A stretch of 64,000 bases of DNA, from NCBI GenBank assembly GCA_018398585.1, contig JAGTTD010000001.1, forward strand, positions 8,434,501-8,498,500, written 5' to 3'. Position numbers and translations under genes: made by a program. The DNA is from Simmondsia chinensis. Its lineage: Eukaryota; Streptophyta; Magnoliopsida; Caryophyllales; Simmondsiaceae. Under the pieces are notes generated by a model. It was not told the origin of the DNA. It searched no databases and saw only the letters and a list, made by a program, of their open reading frames with translations. Positions 45,859 to 56,567 of this stretch are shown here, in pieces. Positions within the stretch are counted from its first letter, which is position 1. The number at the start of each line of letters is the position of its first letter.

Positions 45859-47480
45859 TTATAAAGGGATGATTATAGAATAACCACACATTGATTCAAA
45901 ACGCTTATGCAAGATACTTATACTATACAAATCAAAACCAGACAACATTAGGGACACTCCTATGAACTCCATTTTTAGAAAGGGAATCGACATGATGGTT
46001 AGCTTCTCTTCTTGGGTGTCAGAAGGATAAGAACTTGAATTGTGGTTTGAGGAACTCAATTTTATTCAAAAGAGAGCTGAGTCTCCATAGTCCATTCTCA
46101 CTTCCTGTGATCCACGACACTGCATTCAACGAATCTGATTCAATTATTTAATTAAATATAATGTACTAGGATACCCACATTGTGCCGAGAATTCCAATGT
46201 GAAACATACAACTTCTACTTCTGCCTAAGTAGACCATTAGGTCCACAGGTATCGAGAACACAGCTCTACACCTCCCATTGTGATCCCTCGACACCCCCTA
46301 TCTTTGTAGGTGTCGGCTGACCTAATGTTGAACCATCTGTGTTCAACTTGAGAACCCCGAGCACGCGGTGGAGCCCAGGAAATAACTGGCCTCAATTTGG
46401 AGCAAGAAGATCATGCTTGCATGTTATCTATGTTGTCCACAATGAAGTCAAGAGTATAAGGGAACCCATTAACCCTCGAGGACATCCAATAGGTGACGCG
46501 ATACTTTACAAGATTCAACAACTCCAGGTTCGTCAGTCTCTTTGCCTTGAAAGCTACCTCATTAAGATGATTCCAAACTGACCATACTATTGCAAATAAG
46601 CTTGTAATTCACACCTTTTTTCTGAATACCACATCCCAAACCAACGTCTTACATCCTCGGTAACGCTCATCAGAATGCACTACTAGTTGCACACTATAAA
46701 AATTATAACAAAATCAAGTATAATTGAAAATTACAACAAAACTAAATGAAATGAAGAACACATAAAGGAATGAAATTTTCTTGTATAATTTCATTCTTCA
46801 AATTACAAATTTATTTATAGTACATGCTAGGTACATGAAGAGACCAACACTTGCAAGACAAGGAACTCTAAGCTAATCAATACATTAAAAACACCATGAA
46901 TGGTGATGGTAAGTTTGGGTGGCCGGTTATAGAGGGATGGGAAGAAGAGGAAGGAGTCTTCACCTACTAATTGCTAAGATAATACGATAGTAAATGCGTA
47001 TGTACAAAAATATTAAGTAAAGAGCAACATACCCAGTGCTCCAAGGGCTCCTACCTAAGCAGGGTCTGGGAGGCAGATGTATGCAGCCTTTTCCCTTCAG
47101 GATATTACCCCTGAAGAGAGGCTGTTTTCGAGTGCCCCCAACCCGAGGGTGAGGACTTCCCAAGAGGTCAACCATCCTGGTATTGCTTGCCCAAGCACGC
47201 TTAACTTCGGAGTTCCAATGGGATTCGGTGACAGCGCGTTGGTACCCTCTTTGGTTACAAAAATATTAAGTACCATGTACAAATACATGTACAAATATTG
47301 GAAATCTCTACTCTACACATACCTCCATCCACAGCTTCCAAGTTGTGGGACAGTGCAAGAGAAAATGTGAGGCAGACTCGATCGTACTGCCACAAACTCG
47401 GCACCATACTTGGCCTCCCGAGATTACACCGATTTTTCCAAGTCGGTCTCTAGTGTTAATTTTGCAACTTTTGGGGAGTC
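45859..47480 (-). pseudogene. L1-type LINE 3' fragment, split by a SINE
   Basis: Minus-strand translation gives the RT zinc-binding end (TRDRLGKIGVISGGQVWCRV and CGSTIESASHFLLHCPTTW, 47470-47290), then past the SINE FAIVWSVWNHLNEVAFKAKR (near 46540), RNase H WAPPRVLGVLKLNTDGST (near 46360), ESDSLNAVSWITGSENG and REANHHVDSLSKNGVHRS (46130-45960). Frameshifts and stops are frequent. It is a different copy from the L1 fragment at 3060-4800. Confidence 0.75.
47020..47255 (-). mobile_element. Full-length 5S-headed SINE in an L1 fragment
   Basis: A perfect 17-bp target-site duplication tacaaaaatattaagta (47003-47019 and 47256-47272) brackets the element. On the minus strand it starts accaaagagggtaccaacgc, carries 5S sequence (gaatcccattggaactccga, agttaagcgtgcttgg, with a damaged C-box ggatggttgacctcttgg) and ends with the tail module (cagaccctgcttaggtaggag, agtgctc/actgggtatgttgct type). 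Confidence 0.92.
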
Positions 47481-47905
47481 AAGCCCCACTCTTTAATGTT
47501 GATATAATTTTAGCAAAAAGATAAGAGATATTTATATGCACTATCCACGTTTTAAGTCCGATAAACATTCATATAAGTGGCATTTTAAAGTATAAAATTT
47601 TTCTTGTACCTTCGCTCGTCCACTTAATATTTTGGAATAGTTTGTTCTTTGAAATTTGCACCACCGTTTCCTATGATACCATCTCTCATACTGCAGTCAT
47701 TTTGATTTCATATAACATAGATTTAATTGATTATTATGATTTCACTACAACAAAACAGGGCAATTCTCGGCGCATAATTATCGGCGTTTATACAAACGTC
47801 GAGAAATCTCGGCGTTTAAATGCGTCGAGACAAAGCGTCAAAAATTCTCGGCGTTTTTAAACGACGGAAAAAATATCGGCGTTTATAAGCGCCGAGAATC
47901 TCACG

Positions 47906-47920
47906 GGGTATAAATACCCT
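47906..47920 (+). promoter_or_regulatory. TATA box of the CACTA element
   Basis: ggtataaataccc lies just inside the left subterminal array and about 0.9 kb before the TNP2 ATG at 48821. A GC-rich leader follows it. Spacing suggests transcription starts around 47940. Confidence 0.6.
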
Positions 47921-48027
47921 GAACAAACCCTCGCGCTCTGACCGTCGTCTCTCACCCTCACCTCCCGCAAACCCTAACCCTCGTCTCTCACCCTCACCAC
48001 CCGATTTCCAACCGCGTCGCCGCCGGC

Positions 48028-48192
48028 GTTCTCCTGTCACCGTCGCCGCCCGGGTTCGCCTCTCACCGTCGCCGCCCGGGTTCGCCTCTCACCGTCGCCG
48101 CCCGGCTTCGCCTCACCGTCGCCGCCCTGCTTCGCCTCTCACCGTCGCCGCCCGGCTTCGCCTCTCACCGTCGCCGCCAGCGTTCGTCTCTC
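48028..48192 (+). repeat. GC-rich minisatellite in the CACTA leader
   Basis: About six units of roughly 25 bp with consensus ttcgcctctcaccgtcgccg + cccgg. It is densely CpG-bearing and unlike the AT-rich surroundings. It lies between the TATA box and the TNP2 start. Confidence 0.9.
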
Positions 48193-48820
48193 ACCCTCAC
48201 CTTCCGATTTCACAGTTACTCTTGCTTTGCTGTTAGTATGTGATGTCCTTGCCCTAGTTTCGGTTTTTATTTTTATTGGACTGCTTATTCTTCTACAAGT
48301 GTTATATCATTTGAGTTGGTTGAAGTAGTTTTATTATAGTTTTGTATTATCGCCGTTTCACACTTTCCCCTGCTTCATGCGCATCCTTAATGCTATGGTT
48401 CGAATGATTCTATCGTTGCATCTCATCATTGCAATTGATTAATACAAAAAATTATTGTTTTGACGAAATTCTTGTGTTACTGTGTTTGATTGATGTTTAA
48501 AATTATGTGTTGGTGGCGCTTGTGAATTCAATTTGTTAATGTCAGGGAGATTAGATATCGATTTCATAATTTTTAAATTTGGAAAAATAAAACTTTGTTG
48601 TTGTATTCCTTGTTTAGATGGATCCTTCACATTAGAGGATTAAAATTGATTATAAGGAACTCATGTATCTTACTTTAATTTCTAACTTCTCCTAAGTCCC
48701 ATTAATTATTTGTTTTTGTATTTGTATATATTTTGATTGTTTGATTAAATATTTGTCTTATGAACTCTATCTTTTTTCAATTTTTAGGTAATTTGATTGC
48801 ACTACTTAATATTTAGAGAT

Positions 48821-51800
48821 ATGGATACGAGTTGGATCACGCAACCAAGGATTAGTCAAGCTTATATTGATGGTGTCATTGAATTCATTAAGTTGGCTAA
48901 AGAAAACCTTATAGAAGGAAAAACTCGATGTCCATGTAATAAATGCAAAGTAGCCAAATGGTTCTCATTAGAAGATGTGGAATATCATATCTTTTTTAAG
49001 GGTTTTTGGCCAAAGTATAAGAAATGGATTTTTCATGGAAAAGAAGATATTGTTCAACAATTGAGATGCAATAGTCAAACATCTACCAATAATAATGAGG
49101 GAAGGGCCATAGGGCGAGATGATATTGGTGGATTACTACGAAAAAGTATCGGAGTTGATATTCCTCCCTCCACAAGTCAACCCCATTTGTCTGATGAACA
49201 TGATTGGTCGGACCAAGTTCCTCTTGAACAACCCAACCAATCTCCTGAGGAGAAAGCCAAGTATAAGAAGATATTGGAAGCTTCTAATGAAGAACTATAT
49301 CCAGGCTGTAGCGCATTCTCCAAATTGTCATTTCTTTTGCACTTGTTTCACTTGAAATGTATGCATAGTTGGTCTGCTGAGTCATTCACGATGTTGCTAA
49401 GACTTCTTGTCGATGCATATCCCCAAATTATGGTATTTCCATCATCTTATTATGACGCTCAGAAAATGATCAATGAGTTGGGTCTTGGATATGAAAAGAT
49501 TCATGCTTGTCCAAATAATTGTATGTTGTATTGGGGTAAAATGTCTGAAAAAGAGAGTTGTCATACATGCGGTACCTCAAGATGGAAGACAGTTAAGGGT
49601 AAGGAAGATGACAGTTGTAGTGATGAAACTATGTCAACCAAGAAAGGAGAGCCCGCTAAGGTTATGCGATATTTTTCCTTGATTTCAAGGCTCAAAAGAT
49701 TATACATGTCATCTAAAACAGCCGAAGATATGAGATGGCATGAGATAGACCGTTTGAAGGATGGGAAATTAAGGCATCCTGTAGATGGCTTAGCTTGGAG
49801 GGCATTTGATGCTCGGTATCCGGAGTTTTCTTCAGATCCTCGTAGTGTTAGGCTTGGTCTTGCTAGTGACGGCTTCAATCCGTACCGTCTTATGAATACT
49901 ACTTATAGTACATGGCCAGTGGCGTTGATCCCGTACAACTTGCCCCCATGGCTATGTATGAAGCAATCGTCATTCATTCTTTCTTCGATTATTCCTGGGA
50001 AATCGGGCCCTGGACTTGACATTGATGTGTACCTACAACCATTGCTGCATGAGTTGAAATTGTTCTGGGAAGGTATTGATGCATATGATGCTTATAGTGG
50101 ACAAAACTTTAGGATGCAAGGGGCTATAATGTGGACTATCAATGACTTTCCTGCATATGCTATGTTGTCTGGTTGGAGTACAAAGGGCTACACAGCTTGT
50201 CCTTATTGCACTGAACATACACATTCTTATAAGTTTGGGGGCAAGATTTGCTATAATGGACACCGTAAATGGTTACCTAATAATCACCCTTTTCGATCTC
50301 AGAGTCAATTGTTTGATGGGACAACGGAGTATGCTTGTGCTCCTACTCCGGCATCAGGGACTGATATCTTGAAAGCACAAGAACAAGTTCGTTACAAGTA
50401 CGAAAAAACCCAAAAGACTAGTAAGAAGAAAAGAGAAAGGCACCACATAGACAGTTCAATAGAAAGAGTGGACAATGAGGAAGTGCTTTGGAAGAAAAAA
50501 AGCATATTTTTTGACTTGCCATATTGGGAGTACAATCTCCTTCGACATAATCTAGATGTCATGCACATAGAGAAAAATGTGTGTGATAATGTTCTGGGGA
50601 CGCTGTTACATATGGAGAGAAAGACTCGAGATGATGAAAAGGCAAGACGGGCCCTTGAAGAAAGGAACATAAAGCCACATCTTTGGCTACAACCTCGTCC
50701 TAATAGAGATCCGTACATGCCTCCAGCTTCTTACTATATGTCTTCAAATGATAAAGAACGGTTTCTAAGAGTTCTACAGAAACTTAGGGTCCCGGATGGA
50801 TATGGATCTAACATCTCCAGATGTGTGAAGTTGAAACAAAGAAAGCTCTTAAACCTTAAGAGTCATGACAACCATGTTCTTATGCAAGATCTTCTTCCTG
50901 TAGCTTTACAAGCATCCAATGCCACACAAGTCATTGAGTTGCTTTCAGACTTGTCTTCCTTTTTCAAATACTTGTGTTCTACGACCCTCGACCCAAATAT
51001 GCTCGATCTTCAACAATCGAACATTATTCTTACACTTTGTGAGATGGAGATGGAATTTCTACCTACATTTTTCACAGTCATGGTTCATCTACTAATTCAT
51101 TTAGTAGAGGAGGCTAAGCTTGGTGGGCCTGTTCACTATAGATGGATGTATCCGATTGAAAGGTTAGCCGATAATGCTTCATTTACTTTTATCTCTCATA
51201 TTTGGCATCCAGTAATTGATCTCACGTGTTGTTTATATTTATGTAATAAAGGCATTTGTCTCATTTGAAAGCATACGTAAGTAACCAGGCGCGGCCAGAA
51301 GGGTCCATTTCTGAAGGCTACATCATGGAGGAGACTATTACATTTTGTTCTAGATACTTAGAAGGTGCTACGACCATTTTTAATAGACCCAAAAGAAATG
51401 ATGATAATGGTTCAAGTATGGGTAAATACTTGTTAAAGTCTGGGGGTCGTGCAATTGGAAAAGAGATAATTGTTCGCCTTGATATGAGAAGTAAGGAACA
51501 AGCGCATCGTTATGTGCTACTTCAGCTAGATGAAATCAAGAAACTTCGTGAGTAAGTGTTAATAGAAGCAACTTTGTCAATATTAACTATTTTTGTTCAA
51601 CCTGCTAATAATTTCCTTATTATAATGAATTTTGAAGTGAAAAACGACGAGCATATTTCCATAGAGGTCGATCTAATGCAACATTAGAAAATCAGTGGAT
51701 TGTTGAAGAGTTTTCTGAGTGGCTTCAAAACCAGGTTAGTATATTTTATTCGATGGTGAAGTTGATATTATATATTCACCATTAATTTTGATACTACCTT

Positions 51801-52293
51801 TTATTCTATTAAGGTGCATAAAATTGATGCAACTACCGAAGAAGGCCGATTGAAAAGGGCTTTAGCTGGTGGGCTAAATCAGTATGCTAAAAGAATGAAG
51901 GGCTTTGTCCTTAATGGATACAAGTTTCATACAGAAGATCGTGAACGCTATATGAGGACACAAAATTCTGGGGTCATGGTCGTAGCTGATGGACAAGTTT
52001 ACTATGGCAAATTGACAGACATATATGAACTAGACTATTATGGGAGTTGTAAAGTTGTCATTTTTCGTTGTGATTGGGTAGATATAAATAGGGGCTTAAG
52101 AACATTTAGAAATGATGGTGCTTGTGTGAACTTCTCTAAGTTGATGCATACGGGTCGATTGTTGAAAGATGATCCATTTGTCATCTCATCTCAAGCAAAG
52201 CAAGTTTTCTATATTCAAGATGAGATGCAAAAGGGATGGTATCATGTCATTAAGACTAAACCTAGGGACTTGTATGATCTAGGCGAGATTTGA
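48821..52293 (+). CDS. TNP2-like CACTA transposase
   Basis: Model: 48821-51162, 51252-51551, 51638-51734, 51814-52293 (3219 nt, 1072 aa), every intron GT-AG and in phase. The start is the ATG of MDTSWITQPRISQ, which opens the N-terminal transposase-associated domain with CPCNKCK (residues 1-75). The Tnp2 core follows: CMHSWSAESFTMLLRLLVDA, HACPNNCMLYWG, VRLGLASDGFNPY, GLDIDVYLQPLLHEL, WTINDFPAYAMLSGWSTKG, and NLDVMHIEKNVCDNVLGTLL. DUF4218 spans the first junction (RWMYPIER|HLSHLKAYVSN) and DUF4216 is near the end (YYGKLTDIYELDYYG, FRCDWVD). It catalyses cutting and joining of CACTA ends in known relatives. No stop or frameshift was found. Confidence 0.93.
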
Positions 52294-52596
52294 TCTTTGT
52301 TTTTTTAGAGTTGCGAAATAATGTTACGTGTTGTTTCATTTTGTCCATGTATGTTAGTTTTCTTTTGTACATGTTGTTTCATTTTGTCCATGTATGTTAG
52401 TTTTTTTTTGTATGTGTTGTTTTATTTTGTCCATGTATGTTAGTTTTCTTTTGTACATGTTGTTTTATTTTGTCCATGATCTTTGTTTCATTATTGAAGG
52501 ATTGTTTTACGGAACATATTTGCTTCTCATTTTATTTTTGTACGTTCTATTATACATCTACTAATTCTTTTGTTTTTGGAAAAGCGTGGATTCACA

Positions 52597-54570
52597 ATGA
52601 GGAGGTTTTTTAGAAGTGGCAAATCAGTGCAGTCCTCAACAGCAACACCGGCATATGAAGGAGGTGATGACAGTCGGCCAAGACCGTCAACATCTGAAGC
52701 AGAGGGACCAGTCAGGGAAGCTGGTGTTTGGTCGACTGACGTGCCATTTGATGAGAGGGAGCTACTTCAACTTATCGGTAAATGTTTTCAATTTTATAGC
52801 ATTAATTATGGTAATAATTTTTCAATCAATTAGAAAAGTAATGGTATATCTTAATCGTTAATAGATGGCCAAGGTAACTTGAGTACCTTAAGGACGATAC
52901 CAGTTAAGGAAGTATGGCATCTTCCTGAAGGTGTAAGAATTATTGTGTGGTTCAATGACCTACGCCAACCAATTATAAAGGGTGGCGATTTGTTGATCCG
53001 GTTTATTGGAGAGGTTGCAAAAATGGGACGGTTTTGTCTGCTCAGAGTAAGGGATTGGCGTACAATGAATAACCAATACAAAGCAGAAGCTATTGAGGTT
53101 ATCCGAGTAAGTATTATTTATGTCTGAAGTTTACTTTATATATACGATATAATATGTATGTCTGAAGTTTTTGAACTTTATCATTGTATTAATTAAGGTT
53201 TTATTCCTTTGCCTTTTTGTGACATTATTGTTGGATTTTATGTTTTAGGGGAAATTTTCAATGCCCAGTGATGTATTGATTGATAAATCAATACTACAGC
53301 ATCTTGGCAAAATGTGGAGGGGTTATAAGACGAGCTTGAAAGCGCAATATTGCCAAGGGAATAAAACTGAGGCCGAAGTTATTGCAACAATGCCACAAGG
53401 AGTTAATCGTGACCAATGGATAACTTTGGTACAGTTTTGGTTTTCTCCACAAGGCAAGGTAAAACAATTTCTTTTTAAGTAATTTTTGATTGGTCAAAAA
53501 GGGGGAAGCAGATTGATATTGATTATGAATGTAAAGTTTTTCTTGGATTGATGTTGATTTCCAATGTCAGGAGAAGAGTAAATGCGGCAAAGAAGCACGT
53601 GCCAAGCAGAATCAGTTTCACACAACTGGTTCAACAAGTTATGCCAATAAAAGAGATAGTTTTGTAAGGACTTAAGTATATGTTTAGTGTATTATTACTA
53701 TCTACCTGTTAAATTAGTTAAGACTTATATTGACGTGTTGATTGTAGGAAATTAATAAAGGGAGGAAGCCCACAAGTATACAGTTTTACCAAGAAACTTA
53801 TACCAGGAAAAGTGGTGGCTTTTTTGAGAACACGGTTTCACAAGAATTTATGGTGGGTTTTATTATTATTTCCCATTTCTTTTAATTTAAATGTATTTAA
53901 TGTCTTTTTCTCTTCTTTGTAGGATACAGCTAGAGAAATAGTTGAGGCTCGACTTGGATCTTCTTCCAGACCTCGATTAGAAATCGAGGAGGAAGTATTT
54001 GCAGAGCTAATGTATGAACAGGAAAATCCGGGCTATCGAGCGGTAGGCTATGGATTTGGCGTGAAGAGGAGCGATATATATGGAGTCAGGGGTGAACTAA
54101 AGAAAAAGGGACTCGACCATACCGGTGATCATGTCGAATTACAAAATATGAAAATAGAATTGGCCAATGTAAAGCAGCAAATGAGAAGGCTCCTACCCAT
54201 CTATGATGCTGTTTCTTCTGGCCAAGCATCATATGAAATGATAGCAGAAGGTCGAGCAATTATTACTGCGGTTGCTGATCCGGTAAGATAATCTATTTAA
54301 TTTGTATTTGTTTATACTATAATGCAAATAATCGCCTTTCTAATCCTTTGTAAATAATGAAATTGATGATGTGAATGATTGAAACAAAAGGTGGCATTGG
54401 GGTTGGTACTTTTGGGGAACTATATGAATTTACCATGTGAAGCAAAATTTTGGATCAGATATACTAAATCTATTGTGTTGTCTATACAGGGTAGAGATGA
54501 ATCGGGATCAGGTGACGGTGAACCCCCAAATTTTTTTGCATCTCCAAGCACGCCAAACTCATTCGGTTGA
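52597..54570 (+). CDS. TNPA-like protein (Ptta/En/Spm plant transposase family)
   Basis: Model: 52597-52777, 52865-53106, 53249-53458, 53571-53663, 53748-53852, 53923-54282, 54490-54570 (1272 nt, 423 aa), all GT-AG. The Ser-rich N-terminus is followed by VKEVWHLPEGVRIIVWFND, GKMWRGYKTSLKAQY, WITLVQFWFSPQGK, GSTSYANKRDSF, IQFYQETYTRKSGGFF and YEQENPGYRAVGYGFGVKRS. A coiled-coil-like segment (VELQNMKIELANVKQQMRRL) comes near the end. In En/Spm, TNPA binds subterminal repeats and aids transposition. That role is inferred here from family and position, about 300 bp after TNP2. Confidence 0.88.
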
Positions 54571-55058
54571 TTGATATATTTGTGAAGAATGTACTTGACT
54601 AAGTTAGCATTGTATATTATTTTTTTTGGTTATTAGATTAATTATGTTGATATTTGGAGTGGAAAAAATCTCAAATTTTGTCTTGAACTATCGAAGTACA
54701 TTGACAATGATGTAATATTTTGATTGTCGAATTCGGAATCTTATGAAAAATTTATCAGTTTAGTTGATATTTTTTTATTAAGTAATTTTGTATATACATA
54801 TATATATGTGTGTGTGTGTGTGGAAAATATGCACAAATAAATAGACAAAACGTCTATGCTAAGAAGTAAAAGTAGGGTATTTAAAAAACTCAAAAAATCT
54901 CGACAATAAAAAATACCGAAAAATCTCGGCGCTTTTATTTTTCGGCGTTTTTTTTTCTCGGCGCTTGTCCTAAGCGCCGATAATGAAATTCTCGGCGCTT
55001 TTTTGCATCGAGAATTCCAAAAAAGCGCCGAGATTTACTCCTTTTTGTTGTAGTGTTT

Positions 55059-55790
55059 TATTCAAGATATTTTTCTCTTATATGGTATGAGTTCACCGAT
55101 AAATAATAAAAAATTTATAAGAAAAATTTTTATTTGACAATTAATAATAGGTTAACCAATTATTTGACGTGCCGAATTTCGATCCAAAAAAGTGTTCTTT
55201 TACAAAAACAAAAAAAAAAAAAAAAAAAGCCACTTTTTTAGTAGGCCTCAGACTATCTATTTTTAGGGCTTCCAAAGTCCACGTCAAGAGAACCCGAACT
55301 GCAGGCAACAATAACAATAATCTTGTGCTTCAAATAGGCTCCAGTTAAAGAAGAGTTTGAAAAAGGTAAGATGTATATGGTCTTACCCTTATAAAGTGTT
55401 AACTTATGGAGAAGTTGTTTCCGGGAGCTGAAATACAATGACTGTTGTATTTTTAGTACATTTAACCAAGGATCCTAAAATTTTAAAAAAATTATTATCT
55501 ACATATTCTCACTAGAATACCGATGAATTCCTATTGAAATACGGCAAACTTTTCATTGAAAAAGGTTATCGCAATGCATGATTCTGGCTATATTTATATG
55601 TCATACTTTCTGACAAAATCTCGCCAGATTTGCAAAAAAACTTCACTATGTAATCTGGAATGATATTTCGTTTTAACATTTTCTTATTATAGTGCACCAT
55701 ATTTTAGCTGAAAGTATCTATATATTGTTAAAAATATGTATTATTTCACTATTTTCTAGCAAAAATTATCAAATATTGATAAGTATCAAG
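55059..55790. other. No feature recognised
   Basis: AT-rich DNA to the right of the CACTA element, with a long A run at 55205-55228. No gene or clear repeat is seen. Confidence 0.45.
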
Positions 55791-55979
55791 GCGGAGGACA
55801 GTACCAGGATGGATGACCTCCTGGGAAGTCCTCATCATCAGGTTGGGAGCACTCGGAAACAGCCTCTCTTCAGGGGTAATACCATGAAGGGGGAACGCTG
55901 CATACATCCGCCCCCCTCAGAACCTGCTCAGGCGGGAGCCCTTGAGGCAGTGGGTATGATGCTAGTTGTTGCTAGTAGG
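55791..55979 (+). mobile_element. 5'-truncated 5S-type SINE
   Basis: It begins within the 5S head (gtaccaggatggatgacctc, ctgggaagtcctc) and continues through the full tail (ggttgggagcactcggaaac, gaagggggaacgctgcatac, ctcaggcgggagcccttgag). An imperfect duplication taagtatcaag / taagtaccaag flanks it (55780-55790 and 55980-55990). Confidence 0.8.
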
Positions 55980-56043
55980 TAAGTACCAAGACGACATAAT
56001 TTTCTATATCTTAAGATGTCTTATTATATATATAAAACAAAAA

Positions 56044-56256
56044 CAATAACAGACTCAATGCCTCAAGAGCTCCCGCCAGGTCTGGGGGGATTGATGTACG
56101 CAGCCTGACCCTTTCAGAATGTAACCTTGTCGAGAGGATATTTCCGAGGACCCCCAAGCTCATAGGTTTGGCAGTACGAAAACTTTTTAGGATGTCACCT
56201 ATCCTTGTACTACTCTCGCCCAAACAAACTTAAGTTCGGAGTTCTACTAGTGCATT
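56044..56256 (-). mobile_element. Diverged 5S-type SINE
   Basis: On the minus strand, remnants of 5S (tagaactccgaacttaagtt, gagagtagtac, ggtgacatcct) are followed by the tail (gggggtcctcggaaatatcc, caggctgcgtacatc, ctggcgggagctcttgaggc). It is more mutated than neighbouring copies and its ends are approximate. Confidence 0.7.
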
Positions 56257-56281
56257 AGTTTCTAGTAAATGAACCATGTCT

Positions 56282-56318
<37 letters not shown>

Positions 56319-56567
56319 TTAAAATACCTAAATAATAAAAGAAAAAGTCTAATGATAAAATTCCAAACATAGGGATCATTGATAATTGAAAGCTGAAAGC
56401 TGCTCACCATTGAAAAAGGTTTTTCCTTTCCTTTTTTTTTTTTTTTTACACCCCACTGAAAAAGGGTTGAGTCCAACCTTTTCATTTTTTTTAAAATTAT
56501 TTAAATACATCCCCAAAACATCCTATTGACAAGTATAGCTCTAAGTTAAGAGAAGAATCAAATAAAA

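Larger units (their letters stand above)
47743..55055 (+). mobile_element. Complete CACTA (En/Spm-type) transposon
   Basis: The 7313-bp element has inverted ends cactacaacaaaa (right end ttttgttgtagtg) and a 3-bp target-site duplication ttt (47740-47742, 55056-55058). Subterminal arrays of ctcggcgttt / aaacgccgag words lie at 47765-47900 and 54895-55035, the arrangement to which TNPA-type proteins bind in known CACTA elements. Two genes in tandem (TNP2-like then TNPA-like) both splice to open frames. Structure and coding are complete, so it may be autonomous. Expression cannot be judged from sequence. Confidence 0.95.
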
